64,000 nucleotides of DNA from Coix lacryma-jobi var. lacryma-jobi. Taxonomy: Eukaryota > Streptophyta > Magnoliopsida > Poales > Poaceae. The stretch's first letter is position 1. The number at the start of each line of letters is the position of its first letter. The stretch lies in assembly GCA_009763385.1 (NCBI GenBank), contig CM019825.1:3782001-3846000 (forward strand), in the 5' to 3' direction. The position numbers and the translations under genes were made by a program. Shown piece after piece: positions 49,147 through 60,699 of this stretch. The notes below the pieces were generated by a model. That model did no database searches. It was given only the letters and a program-made list of their open reading frames with translations, and had not been told where the DNA came from.

Positions 49147-49791
49147 TGTTGGGGGAAGGGACCCTCGGCAGTGACCACGCAGGCTGGCTCATCAAAACGG
49201 CCCTCGCGCGTCCCGTGCACCTTCGCCTAAACCCGCCTTTTTATTTGTTAAGTCCTTCAAGTCACCGTTCAGGCCCCCGAATACTGACCCAACCTTCGGA
49301 AGTTTAGCAAGTCTTTACAGGCAATGGGCATGAAGAGCGCTGGAAGCAACCCTCGCGCATCCCGCACACCTTCGTCAAGAGGTTCAGGCCCAACGGGTGG
49401 CGAAGGGACTCGGACCACGCGACTGGACGAGTATCTTCGCAAGATGGAGGTCAACCCACGCATTTCCGCGAGGGTGAGCGCGAGCCGAGCGGCGGCGGGC
49501 GCATGGAAGGCTGGCTAGGGTTCCTGCGCCTCTCGTGTTTGTACGATCCTGTCCTTCCGTTGTACAGCGGGAAGGAATCTTTCTTGTGCCCTTTTGTAAT
49601 TTGGTCAACGCCCCCTGGTATCCCCTATAAATACCGGGAGGTGAACAGTGTAAAGGAGACGGTTTTTTGGGAATAGAGCTACAACATCACTGTTCCACTT
49701 TCCCTTTTTACCTTCGCTCTCGGTTCTGACGATTGGCCACCTTCGCCACTCCCCTGCACGTGTGCGGAGGTAGGGCAAGTGTGTCGCAACA
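49147..49791 (+). repeat. 3' LTR of the Tat element
   Basis: 645 bases, preceded by a purine-rich CAACGAGGGGCTAC. Compared with the 5' LTR it has single-base changes and short indels, including GCAGTGACC for GCAGTGGCACC. Confidence 0.93.
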
Positions 49792-49796
49792 ATATT

Positions 49797-50036
49797 CTCT
49801 CTTTGTCCATGAAAAAATCAATTTCTAGAATCTGTACCAGTCAAATTTTTCTATAGAAAAGAGTAATAACATCTATGATATAAAATGAACGTATTATGAA
49901 AATATATTTTATAATATATCTACTGATATGAATTTGGTACTATCAATATTGATATTTTTTCTAGAAATTCAGTCAAAGTTTAAAAAATTTGACTTAAGAC
50001 AACTCTTGAAATTAATTCTTTTATGAACAAAGAGAG
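49797..50036. mobile_element. Stowaway-like MITE
   Basis: Ends CTCTCTTTGTCCATGAAAA and TTTTATGAACAAAGAGAG are imperfect inverses. It is AT-rich and about 240 bases. The Tat element inserted directly at its left edge. Confidence 0.7.
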
Positions 50037-50284
50037 TATTCAACTTGTTGTTAACCATATCTAATTTGAGCTATTTTTTAGCTTCACCGAGTAACTAATT
50101 ATGTGTATCCAAACAGATTTTTAATAACAACTTGAATCCTATGGATTGAAACGTTATAAAACAACCGTAAAATTGAATGTTTAGATATTTGTAGTGTGTG
50201 AATAGTCCATGATTTTGAGAGAGGGTGATACAAAAGAATTTCCTTTTCCTACATGGTTCAACCTCTCGTAGGATTCCTCCAAAC

Positions 50285-50891
50285 TAACGATGGCAACGGG
50301 TCGGTTTTGGGTCGGATATCCGCGGGTTTTGGGTCTAGCGGGTTCGGGTTTGGGGATGTTTTTTCACCCACGGTTTTCGGGTTCGGGGCTCCGAAACCTA
50401 TCGGGTTCGGTTTTGGGTTTGCTTTTTCATCCATGGATACCCAATAGATATCCGTTTGGAATGAAAACTCATGTTTTATAATATATTAATAAATCGTTTA
50501 CTTAGATTATTAAATTTATTCCAAGTTGACTTATAAAATTATTTATTATTTATTGTCTCTTGATTATACATGTGAATATGTATATATATATATATCACAT
50601 ACTCCCTCCGTCCTTTTTTAAGTGTCGTCCAGAAAGCGTGTCTGTGAGGGAAACACAAATTTCTAGAGACAGGTAGGGACGGAGGGAGTATATGTTTACA
50701 GAAAATACTTATTTCTCTTAGTATAGTGCAACACAAAATGGGTTTCGGATATCCAATCGGGTTTCGGGTATCCGCGGGTTTGGTTATGGTGATGGATTTT
50801 CACCCGAATCGGTTTTCGGGGCGGGTTCGGGTTTCGGGTTTAGGTGCACGAAGACTCCATCCAATCCGAATCCGACCCGTTGCCATCCTTG
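50285..50891. mobile_element. hAT-like element with GGATGGCAACGGGTCGG-type ends
   Basis: Left end TAACGATGGCAACGGGTCGG, right end the inverse of CAAGGATGGCAACGGGTCGG. It is flanked by identical 8-bp duplications CTCCAAAC (50277-50284 and 50892-50899). The interior has GGGTTTCGGG-type repeats and no coding. A Stowaway MITE is inserted within it. Confidence 0.78.
50602..50688. mobile_element. Stowaway MITE inside the hAT-like element
   Basis: CTCCCTCCGTCC ... GGACGGAGGGAG with TA on each side (50600-50601 and 50689-50690). 87 bases. Confidence 0.88.
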
Positions 50892-51113
50892 CTCCAAACC
50901 ATCCGACAGTGATTCCGTAGGGTAAGGATTTGTAACGACCAAATTCTTTCTTCCAAATGACTTCATAGAATTTTTTTTATATAAAATTCAAATCCTCTAG
51001 AATTACTTCGTCCAATTACATAGTTAGGGTTTTATCAAAAACAGTGGTGATTGGATCAATACTGTGCCGTGTCATTCTCTGTGTCTGTGCATGATTGATG
51101 GTGGGTTCACGGG

Positions 51114-51731
51114 TGTTATGAACAGTATTAAATTTATATGACTGAATTATAGTGCGCTGTTCTTCGTCCTCTTCTCTTTCCCTTTCTCCCAGGGTATATT
51201 CTTTGGCACCTTCAGCCAAACTTGACAAGGTGTCAACTGTGAACTACTAGCACAGTAACTGACATGCTGGTCCCACGCGCGCACGGTGTCATGTGCATGG
51301 CTGTATGCAGAAAGGGGTGCTCCCAAGGCCTGGCACAACCCGAGGAGGCTAGTGGCTGAAAGAGTCAATGTCATTAAGGCTATTAATAGCAATTAAGGAG
51401 CAGCTGAAAGGGCCTCAAGTATGCAAGGCTATTAATAGCAATTAAGGAGCAGCTGAAGGGCCTCAAGTATGAAAGGGCCAAGAGGCCTCAAGTATGAAAG
51501 GGCCAAGGGGCCTCAAGTATGAAAGGGCCAGAGTCTGTGCGCCTAGCATGAAGCTCAGCTCCTATATATTGTAACCAGCATCAATAGAATGAACCAAGCA
51601 AAGAAAGAATGAAGTAATCTCTAATCCTCCCATCTAGTTCGTCTCCAATCTCACCTATTCTCCTCGGCTGCCAGGCAACAACCCAAGCGCCATTATCCCC
51701 TTATCACCCATGTGAACTAAGGTTCATAACA
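51114..51731. mobile_element. probable solo LTR
   Basis: Begins TGTTATGAAC and ends GTTCATAACA, perfect inverses with TG...CA. It contains CCTATATATTGTAACC (about 51561), TATA-like, and no coding on either side. Flanks CACGG (51108-51112) and CACGC (51732-51736) agree at four of five bases but with one extra G, so the target duplication is uncertain. Confidence 0.65.
51365..51530. repeat. short tandem repeats inside the solo LTR
   Basis: GGCCTCAAGTATGAAAGGGC units repeat with a period of about 26 bases, preceded by a duplicated AGGCTATTAATAGCAATTAA block. Confidence 0.85.
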
Positions 51732-53447
51732 CACGCACTGACAAACCGGCACGTGCTGGTATGCTGCTCCTACCTCTGACTATGAGGCTCTGACACAGTG
51801 AATGCCTGATCCTAATTCCTAACCCTTCTTTTTTTTTTCTCTGGGAATTTTCATTTCCTTGAGCTTCTTTCAGACCAACTACTACAACGAAAGGGATCTG
51901 TCAGGCTAACTGTTCTCGGCGCGCACACGCACACATTGACAAGCACAGCAAGACAAATCAACCAAAGGCCAAGGTTAGTTGTAGGATTGCATCATGGAGT
52001 AGTTGCAGTTGCAGTGCTCCAACTGCTTAGGCTAGCTGAAACATCTAGTATCCAGGTGCAGTAGACTAGCTATCATGGATTAGTATTTGCCATGATAGAT
52101 GCCCCTTTTGACTTGCTATAAGATCCAGTCACCCAGCAAGCTTTTTTAGTGTGTGAATCAGGTCCCCCCACTGATTGGATAGGTTGAACTTAAAAGTACA
52201 TCAGATTGAAGTTGACCATTACTACTTTATAATTCCCCATGGGGCCGGGTCTCTGATTTTGCATCATGTATGCTTTTATTATGGGACATCAGAGATGATG
52301 CAAGAAATTATGTAGTAGCATCAGAACACAGTCCAGCACCAGGCGTTTGACCTGCTGATTGGATTTCATACATCAAGATATATACACCATATCACATTTA
52401 AGACAGCGGCTGCAGCCACACATGCCTCACATGAACTTCCCAAGTCCCGGCCACTGTCGTTGCAACTTGCAATATTTAACATTTCAAGTTCTTCCAAACT
52501 TAGCGGACCCACATTCATTGCTCTTATTCTAACCAAAGGTTTTATAGTTGTCGCTTAAAATCTTTAGTCTCAATTCAAACACACACCTCACTTCTTAGAG
52601 GATTTACAATCCACAAACAACTTGTTGTCTGCAAGTTTTTCTCCATATACGTGTTTTGAACTGCGTATTCTACAGTGACAGCAAAAATAATCCAACCGTC
52701 ACGCCAAAACACCTAAGTCGCGGATGACACGACATAGGAATTGCCAAAATGAACTAGCTCTCGTGTTTCCTATAACGTGGCTCGACCCCTTGGGTACCTA
52801 TACCGCACTGCATGGTCCACAACTGTCGTCCCAAACACGCTCCACATCACGTACACACGGATAACTGAACAAACAACTTATACAATAAGTCATATGTTTA
52901 AGTGTCTGTAAATTACGTAATGCTTTCATGTATCCATGATCAAATATGAATATCATTTTTATATACTATTGTGTTGCTTATTGATACAACTAATGACAGA
53001 TTAAAAAAGAAAATTAAGAGGAGCTCATTATCTCATAATCTTTCATCTCTAGCATCTCCTTCTAAGCTTAAATATGTGTAAATTTATAGGAGGAGCTCCA
53101 TAGTCCGAGCAACGGTAGTCGAAACACGGTGGAACCAGACCAGGTAGTAAATTCATGTTTTATAAATATTTTTTTATATATATTTATATTTATATTTCCA
53201 TGTATATATATCGTACTGGGCCAGATCAGCCCGTGGGTTGAGGGTGTAGCCCAGACACGACTTGTTGTGGGCTTCGGATTGGTCCAGACCCGATAGCTAT
53301 CAGGCCAGGCCGGGCCAAAACGCGTGTTTTGGGTCGTGCCTTTTGGTCCACGGGCTGCATGAACTTTACCAGGTAGCAGCAGCAGCGCACGCAGAACAAG
53401 ACGAGGAGATCCCAATCTTGCGAGTTGCGATCCACTTTCCGCCGCCG
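51732..53447. other. intergenic region upstream of the methyltransferase gene
   Basis: No gene or complete transposon recognised. AT-rich with TA runs near 53165-53215. The promoter of the methyltransferase should lie in its last few hundred bases, but I see no clear TATA box at a convincing distance. Confidence 0.4.
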
Positions 53448-54625
53448 ATGGCGCTGCCGTCGAGCGCCTCCTCGACGCGGCTGCGGCTGCTCACCGTGCC
53501 AGCGCTGCTGCTGCTGCTCTCCTCGGCCGCGCTGCTCGTCTTCCTCGTCCTCCCCTCGCTCTCCCCCTCGTCCTCCTCCTCCGCCGCCGCCTCCGCGCAC
53601 CTCTGCGCCTGCTCGCCCCCCGCCACCCACACCACCACTACGGTCACCACCACCACCGTCACCGCGTCCCCCGCGCCTGTCACCACCTCCCCTGCGGACG
53701 TCGCCTGGCTCAAGGCCCAGCTCGCGTCCAACTCCCTCCTCCTCGCCGCCGGCGGCGGCTCCCACGACGCCTGGCACCGCCTGCGCAAGGGCATCAACCC
53801 CCGCACCCGCGAGCAGCAGCTCTTCGACATCAACAGGTATGCCTGCGCCTGCACCTGCACTCTAGTCTCGAATCGCCGCTTTTCGATCACCCCCATGGCC
53901 AATGGGCACTTGTTTCGCCACTCGTGTCTGTGGAGTTGACATCTTAGTGTTGCAATTTCCCGCTGTGTAGGCACCATGGGATCTCTCACTACCCGGACGA
54001 AGAAGCAACCAACCACACCGCGCTGCCGTGCCCCGGTGAGCTCCTTGTGGAAGAGCACCACAGCAACTACGGCGAGCCCTGGGCCGGTGGTCGTGACGTC
54101 TTCGAGTTCCTTGCTAACGCCTCTGCGCTGACGCCCACAGAGCAGGTTCTTGAGATCGGATGTGGCACGCTTCGTGTCGGCCTGCATTTCATCCGGTATC
54201 TTGAGGCTGGGAGGTTCCACTGCCTGGAGCGGGACGAGCTGTCCCTCATGGCTGCGCTCCGGTACGAACTGCCGGCGCAGGGGCTTCTGTACAAGCGGCC
54301 GATGATCGTGAGAGGGGAGGATATGGATTTCAGCAAGTTTGGGGACACGGTCATGTATGATCTCATTTATGCGAGTGCCGTGTTCCTCCATATCCCAGAT
54401 AAGCTTGTTTGGACTGGGCTTGAGAGGCTTGCGGGGAAGCTGAGGCCACATAGAGGCCGGATTTTTGTGTCGCATAACATTAAGTTCTGCTCAAGGCTGG
54501 GAAGCGATGAGTGCACACGGCGGCTTGAGAAATTGGGCCTTGAATATGTTGGGAAGCACACTCATGATAGCTTGTTGTTTAACCACTATGAGATCTGGTT
54601 TGAATTCCGCAGGCCAAAAGTTTAG
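53448..54625 (+). CDS. membrane-anchored SAM-dependent methyltransferase
   Basis: Exons 53448-53836 and 53971-54625 join in phase (AG|G) to give 347 residues. The N-terminus has one hydrophobic segment (about residues 13-37), a signal anchor that places the enzyme in the endomembrane lumen, then a Ser/Thr/Pro-rich stem. The catalytic domain has motif I VLEIGCGTLRVG (residues 189-200), an acidic FHCLERDE strand for SAM ribose binding, and YDLIYASAVFLHI as motif IV/post-I. The fold is class I Rossmann. A conserved HHGISHYPDEE stretch begins exon 2. The substrate cannot be told; related plant proteins are annotated only as SAM-dependent methyltransferase superfamily. Confidence 0.88.
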
Positions 54626-54894
54626 ATCTCCACAGGCCAAAAGTTTAGACCTTGATGGTACAGAAAGAGAGTAGTTGGCTTCTGTGCTGCAGTTTTGGCG
54701 GTTTGAAGCACAGATTAAGCCATGCCTTATATTGTTTGTACACTACTGGGAATTGACTTCAGATTGAGATTGGTGTTCTCTCAGTGCCTAATTCAAGCAT
54801 ATGCATATACAATTATACATATGCGCCAAAAGTCATGATTTTACAATGCTGTGGTGCTTCAGTGAGTTTTCCCAGTTTCATTTGGTGAGTGATG

Positions 54895-56900
54895 GATGAA
54901 GGCTTTAGTTTTAATTAGCACCAATTATTGGATGTTCTGTAACTTCAGTAACTTTTCTGGTAGAAACTGTGGTAAACTGGTAGCTGATGTCGAAGTAGTG
55001 TGATGCATGTCTGTATTTTGAAAGCTACCTCTGTGGCCAAAAATAGAGTATCATGAGCACACAGGGTTTTTTAAGCTGTGACAAGGATAACTCTGGTTAT
55101 CTTGTTTTTGCATTTCATAGAACATACACATTTTTATGCTGCTGTATCCTGGTGAATAGTTGCATGCATATAATTTTGTCAACTTACAATTACAGTGTAT
55201 ACCTGTTCATCATTATATAACTAGTGTTTTTTTATTAAATTGTTTCTATTGGTGTGGTAACTAAAAGTACACCTTTTGAAATATGGCTGTTTTCATCTTG
55301 AAATTAGGAAAGTTTCAGTTATGTGTCAATCACCATATTTTTCCTGGTGCCATAGGACTTTCATATGGATATGGATGTTACCAGTATATATTTCCGTATA
55401 GTCATTTGTGTTTGCACATCAGATATATGTTTATCTTTCTTATATTGACACAAAAGATTAACGTTAATTATTTCTAGGTTGGATCGTTAGTGTTCTTATC
55501 GTGCCATTAGGTCTAGGATGATGTTTTTCTGTTATTTAATTATTATCATTAGTGTTTAAAGCTAATTTTTATACAGCATGCTCTTATTTAGATTCTTCGT
55601 ATGCTCAGCTTAGCATACCATTTTTTTTTTCTCATGTAGGCATTCCTTAGGATTTGAGACGTATCCTGTCAGCCTATGGTGACCTGTCATATGTCCATGT
55701 ATCATGTACTCCCTCTGTCCCATTGAAAGTGTCGCCCGGGAAACGTGTTTGTGAGGGGGACACGGTTTTCTAACGACACTTTCAATGGGACGGAGGGAGT
55801 ATGTCATAAACTTCTGACGACTTGTGCATCACAGGATTCAGGACTCTGTTTATCTTTCTTTTGACAAATACAGTGGTGACCAAAGTGCAAAGTTGCTTTT
55901 GCTTACATAAGGGCTAAATTTGCTTCCTCTCCTGAATTCATGTCCCCCCCCCCCCCCCCCCACAAGTTACATCAAGCAGGTGTTAGTTGAGGTGTTTCAG
56001 CTTTAATTGCACCAATTATTGGATGTTGTATGCTTCAGCTTTAGTTGGATCAAATCGGATGTACTATTGCTTTTTGCCAGATTTTTTTTCTTGTAACTGA
56101 TGTCAAACTCATATTCTATTTCTATGGCAGTCTGAAAGTGATCCCTACTATGGTCAAACTAGTACTGTATCACCAGGCGCAGGGCTTAATGATTTTTACA
56201 AGGATAACACCATTTTTTTGCATTTTATTGAAGTCCCTGCTGAGTGCTGACAGTAAAGTACTTTGTTATGCTATAGTGTCATGGTGAGCAGATGTGGGCA
56301 TACGATTAACTTAAATTGTAACCCTATTCATCATGTAATTAATGTTTTACCAAACTGTTTCTTTAGGGGACTTAAAATTAGAATACATAATAGCTGTGTT
56401 CCATGTCAATTTACCTATGTTTTCCTTTATAATTAGATGCCCATATGTGTGTTAGCAATATATTTCACCACAACCATTCGTGTTTGCACAGCAGCTGCCT
56501 GTTGAACTTTCTTGTTGGTGCCAGAGATTAATGTGAAATAGTCAACTATTTCAATGATGAGCATCTGGAGTGATGTCCAGTTATTATTCAGGTATCATTA
56601 GCATTTTCAGTCAAGTTTTTTTTTAATCAGCATGCTTTGTTTTAGACTCTCCGCATGCTGAGCTTCAAGCATAGGTACTGCAGTTGTCACTTGGGCACTC
56701 CATGTGATTTGGGACATGTCCTATCAGCCTATGATTACAGTGAACCATATTTTTGTACATGGGTAATGCATGGCGTAGGCCTCTGATGACTTAGCATTTT
56801 TACGGTAGCATTCATGACTCTGTTTACCTGTTATAACAACACTTCAAAGTTGCCAACACGAATGCTAAATTGTCTTGTTTGTTTCTCCAGAATCGATTTA
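54895..56900. repeat. diverged ~1.1-kb tandem duplication
   Basis: Copy A (about 54895-55960) and copy B (about 56000-56900) share colinear landmarks. Examples are CACCAATTATTGGATGTT (54919, 56009), ACAAGGATAAC (55081, 56198), TCGTGTTTGCACA-like (55405, 56478), CAGCATGCT (55576, 56626) and GACTCTGTTTA (55840, 56815). Copies are diverged by many substitutions and indels. No coding is seen. Confidence 0.72.
55709..55799. mobile_element. Stowaway MITE in copy A
   Basis: CTCCCTCTGTCCCATTGAAA ... TTTCAATGGGACGGAGGGAG with TA duplications (55707-55708, 55800-55801). 91 bases, nearly palindromic. It is absent at the matching point of copy B (near 56760). Confidence 0.9.
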
Positions 56901-58012
56901 CATGTGTGTGATATACTAGAAGTTCACTTCCTGTAACAATTTACCAGCCAATCTGGTAAGAAAAGAGAGAGATGCTCCTACTATTACTAGGCAATTAGGC
57001 ATCTATGATTCATGGAAGCAAGGCTGAGATGGACGGGGCCTGTCCTTCCTGGGACTGGGTGGCTGGACAGGATTAATTTCGGATCGGCGGCAGGTGTGTC
57101 TCCACTCTGGACTTCTGGAGCATTGTTGTATTTGCATAGTAGTATGCCTTTCTCCTTGTCCTCGGTGGGTCGTGAACGGCTTACCCTTGGCTTCTGTTGA
57201 AATTTATGTGGATTCTGGTATGTGCACAGTGCACTGCCTGCCAGGTCCGACGTACAGTACTGGGGGACTGGTCAGTGCGGTACTGTTACACTGCCGCTCT
57301 GGGCCCATCTTCTGTCATGCATGTCTGGGCTATGTTCGTTTGAGCTATAATTCGACTTTAATCTGTACAAATCAGTCGTGAAATAGTATTTTTCTGTCAC
57401 AACAAAATCAGTCGTTTTTGCTTATCAATCGCTTACGAATCCTGCCGAACAGAGCCCAGAGCGGAGCCATGTGTTTGGTTCGGTTCTGGTGCTCTCAATT
57501 CTCAAACCTGAAGCGTGCAGTCAGTGAGCGCTGCCATCCGTACCCTGTTGTAGTCGGAAACAAATCTGGTGAGGATCATCCGCACGAAGCACTGTGGAGA
57601 TTGAGTGTATGGCAAGTGGGCTGTAACTAAACATGGGAGGAGAAAGAATTAAAATAGACCCACGCTACAGTCACACAGTCCGCACAGGATTCGTATAGGG
57701 ACGGTCCCTACCCTATTTATCATGAGTGATCGGGGCCTGTCGTCTGGCTGGATTCGTCGATCGGTATGTGTCTAGGGAAAGAGAACTTCTCTCGACACGC
57801 ACACAAAAAAAAAAAACTTTTTAACGACAGAGGTACAAGGTTGTACTAGTATGAATGTGGGGCTGTCTAACCTGATCAAGTGACTAAAGCTAATTGTTTG
57901 TTAGTCGGAGGAGCTGAAAGTTAGCCACCTAAACGATTAGCTTAGCCACTGTATATTTGAACTCCAGCTGACAAGTCCATAGCAGTACATCTTTATAAGC
58001 GAGCTGTTAGTA
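56901..58012. other. intergenic region without recognised features
   Basis: No gene or transposon that I can support. Contains one A run near 57807. Open frames here show no known domain. Confidence 0.4.
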
Positions 58013-58021
58013 ATGAGCTAC

Positions 58022-58372
58022 TCCCTCCATCTCAAAATTATAAGGTATTTTGTTTTTTTAATACATAGTTTTAATTTTACTATGCATTATTGACACATAC
58101 TCTATGTAGAAGTAAATAATAAAAGTTACATATCTATAAAAGTCAAAACATCTCATAATTTAGGGCCTGTTTGGTTTCCTCCCACTAAAATTTAGTGACT
58201 AAACTTTAGTCACTTTTAGTAGCAACACCCTTACTAAAAGGAACTAAAATGATTTTTTAGTCCCTTTTAGTAGGGGTGTTTGACAACTTAGTTACTAAAA
58301 GTGACTAAAGTTTAGTCACTAAATTTTAGTAGGAGGGGAACCAAACAGACCCTTAGAATGAAAGACGTAGTA
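58022..58372. mobile_element. decayed Stowaway-like MITE split by a second MITE
   Basis: Left end CTCCCTCCATCTCAAAATTA (58022) after TA. The right part resumes after 58355 as GAATGAAAGACGTAGTA, a mutated inverse. The central part is replaced by the 58163-58352 element. Right end approximate. Confidence 0.55.
58163..58352. mobile_element. Tourist-like fold-back MITE
   Basis: GGGCCTGTTTGGTTTCC ... GGGAACCAAACAGACCC with TTA duplications (58160-58162, 58353-58355). Inner arms CTAAAATTTAGTGACTAAAC and the inverse GTTTAGTCACTAAATTTTAG-like make a long hairpin. 190 bases. Confidence 0.87.
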
Positions 58373-58381
58373 ACGAGTCGA

Positions 58382-58506
58382 ATGTTTTGGCACTTTTTTT
58401 TTTGTTTTGTCAAAAGTCTAGTTATATATAACACTGGTCCCATGTTTTGGTTTTTTTTTTTTTTTTTGGTTTTGTCAAAAGTCTAGTTATATATAACACT
58501 GGTCCG
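58382..58506. repeat. 64-bp tandem duplication
   Basis: GTTTTGTCAAAAGTCTAGTT with TATATATAACACTGGTCC occurs twice, separated by a T run. Only the T-run length and adjacent bases differ. Confidence 0.85.
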
Positions 58507-58811
58507 TAATGTAGTGCTCGCGTCTACTATTGGGGTTACGATGAGTGAATAAGTTGATCTTTGATGTTTCATTTGACATCCTTCTCATCTTCCCGCTACG
58601 CTTTGACGCTTTGTACCCTTTTTACCCGTCAAGTGTTCTCCATGTATTTGGGTGTCATGCAATCTCTGTTGCCGTCTTGCCGGTAACAATGATAAAAACC
58701 AGTAACAGGTGGAAACACTCATCCTCCGTTGATTTTTTTTTTACAATAACCCAACCATTAGTCCTTATTATGATAAGGTCATGTAGGACAATTTTAGCAC
58801 CTAATAATCAG

Positions 58812-59133
58812 GAGGTGTTTGGTTGACAACTAAATTTAGGAAGGGAAGACTTCATGTGTCGTAGAGCAAGAAAATATAGCAATATTTCTTTAGATATGCC
58901 AAAATATGGCTTAAATTGAGCTCCGTATTTTTTCTTAAATAATTTGACCAAGTTATTAAGTGTTTGGTTCATAAATAAACTTAGAGAATAAAAAATTGAG
59001 CTCCACATATGTCGTAAAGCAAGAAAATATAGCAAAATTCTTTTAGATATGACATAACGTGGCTCTAAATTTTCTAGCCACATTAGCCTAAAGTTAGTTA
59101 TGGTGAATAATGAGTGGGAACCAAATGACCCTA
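58812..59133. mobile_element. Tourist-like MITE with internal duplication
   Basis: AGGTGTTTGGTTGACAACTA at the left and GGGAACCAAATGACCC at the right form approximate inverse ends. A ~55-base block with GCAAGAAAATATAGCAA occurs at about 58865 and about 59008. Ends are imperfect. Confidence 0.5.
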
Positions 59134-59737
59134 GCACATTGGTACCAAATACGTACGTCCCCCTAACTCTTATCTCCACTGGGGCGCCTATTAATTAGTT
59201 TTGCTACACAATGATCCATTACTTATAGAAGAGGCCTTAGACTCTAGCATCCGGTGACGAGAGACTAGACTAGACTATAAGGAGGGATGAGTCATGTGAA
59301 GACAACGATGACTCGACGAGTGAGTGAGGGTGATCGTGCGAGGTGTAAGGTCATCCTCAGTGAGAGTTTCATATCTCTGTCTTTAACACGTCTATATTTT
59401 GTAAATATAAGAGTTTTATTTTTATGAAACTTTTTCCATTTTCATAAAACTCTTGTCATCTCTCTTTTTATCAATACAACACCACATCAGTATATTTAAT
59501 ATGTGACTTGCTATATTTCAGATGTCTGAAATATAAACTTTTTTTCGGGCGACGATAATGTACGAAATTCACATTGAGATTGACCTAGCGCTAACGCCTC
59601 GACCGTCCTCTCTCTTTCGCGCCATCAATCCTGTGCCACCTCCACAGTCCGCACCGCAAGTCCAAGTGGCGCTCGCGTTCCATTTCCTCCTCCCAAGTCC
59701 CAACCAACCAGATCCTCCGGGTCCCGGGTCTTGTCGC
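59134..59737 (+). promoter_or_regulatory. upstream region of the B-box gene
   Basis: About 59340-59540 has a MITE-like stretch (TCCTCAGTGAGAGTTTCAT, then ATTTTCATAAAACTC) without full ends. The leader before 59738 is CT-rich. The promoter is assumed from position. Confidence 0.35.
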
Positions 59738-60699
59738 ATGCAAGTGGAGGCGGCCATGTCCGTCGCAGACGCAGCCGGCGGCAACGGCATGGATGCACTG
59801 GCGCCGTCGTGCGACTACTGCACGGGCACGCCGGCGGTGGTGTACTGCCGGGCCGACTCCGCGAGGCTGTGCCTGCCGTGCGACCGCCACGTGCACGGCG
59901 CCAACACGGTGTCCACCCGCCACGCCCGGGCGCCGCTCTGTGCCGGCTGCCGCACCGCCGCCGCCACCGTCGCGTCCCGCCGCGGCGACTGCGGCGGCTT
60001 CCTCTGCGCCAACTGCCGCTTCGAGGAGGAGAAGGACGAGCGGCACCGGGACGGCGGCGACCCACAGCCGCTCCACCACGACCTTGGCGCGGTGGAAGGG
60101 TACGCCGGGTGCCCCTCGATCGCCGAGCTCGCGGCCATCCTCGGCGTCGCCGGGGGAGGGTACGACGACAAGTCGGCGGCGGCAGCCGGGGACGGCGTGT
60201 GGTGGCCCGCATGGGAGGAGGAGCCCCAGGTGGTCCGCTTGGAGGACGTGATCGTCGTTCCCACCACCTCTTGTCATGGCCTCCAACCGCAACTCACGCC
60301 GCCGCCGTCCCCAAAGGTACGGTACTACCGCTGCTGCTTGATCTGCTAGAACACCCACTGTTGACTGTTCACTGTCTTGTTAAAAGAAAAGAAACAAGAA
60401 AAAAAAAAACTCCTTTTTCCTCTTCTCTAATGGTTGTCTTGATGTGGTGACTGGTGAGCTAGAACCGGAGCTCCGGCGGTGCGCTAGGTGACGAGGTCGT
60501 CCGGCAGCCGGAGGAGCTCGCCAAGTCGGAGGCGGCGGCGGCTTACGCGGAGATGGAGCCAGCTGACAGCGAGCAGCTGCCTCCATGGGCGCCGCTGGAG
60601 CTTGCCATTGGACACGCCGCCGATGATTTTGGAGCTCTCGACGCTGACGCCGACTGGCATAACGCAGCAACCATGGCAGCACTGCCTTCCACTACTGAG
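59738..60699 (+). CDS. B-box zinc-finger (CONSTANS-like) protein, 5' part
   Basis: Transcriptional regulator of the BBX/CONSTANS-like family, normally nuclear. Exons 59738-60316 and 60463-60699 are in phase, 272 codons so far. B-box 1 starts at residue 25: CDYC ... VYC ... ARLCLPCDRHVHGANTVST, with all zinc ligands. A second, degenerate box follows (CAGCRTAAATVASRRGD, then FLCANC). The arrangement fits the COL9-15 subgroup. Exon 2 ends in ACTGAG|GTTTGC. The expected C-terminal CCT domain is not found before the window ends; the intron is occupied by the GRF-gene element. Start: ATG 59738, with alternatives at 59756 and 59790; upstream in-frame codons lack ATG. Whether the gene still makes a full protein is unknown. 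Confidence 0.82.

Larger units (their letters stand above)
24931..49791 (+). mobile_element. Tat-lineage Ty3/gypsy retrotransposon with nested insertion
   Basis: LTRs 24931-25577 and 49147-49791 both read TGTTGGGGGAAGGGACC...GTGTCGCAACA. The element is flanked by ATATT at 24926-24930 and 49792-49796. Between them, on the plus strand: primer site, gag, protease, reverse transcriptase, two RNase H regions, integrase, two tandem-repeat arrays, then an antisense gene. The second RNase H and the antisense gene after pol point to the Tat lineage. Without the nested Tekay element (34475-46854 plus one 5-bp duplication) it is about 12.5 kb. I counted roughly a dozen LTR differences by eye. Gag-pol has several in-frame stops and at least two frameshifts, so it cannot move on its own. 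Confidence 0.93.

Noticed and set aside
55945..55963. Poly-C run as a possible regulatory or quadruplex site
   Set aside because: A plain homopolymer in intergenic DNA, likely a sequencing-length artefact as much as a signal.
57012..57630. Small open frames between the methyltransferase and B-box genes
   Set aside because: Short, no domain, no splice context, no partner frame.
59558..59737. In-frame extension upstream of the B-box start
   Set aside because: The extension begins at a non-ATG codon and its sequence is not B-box-like.
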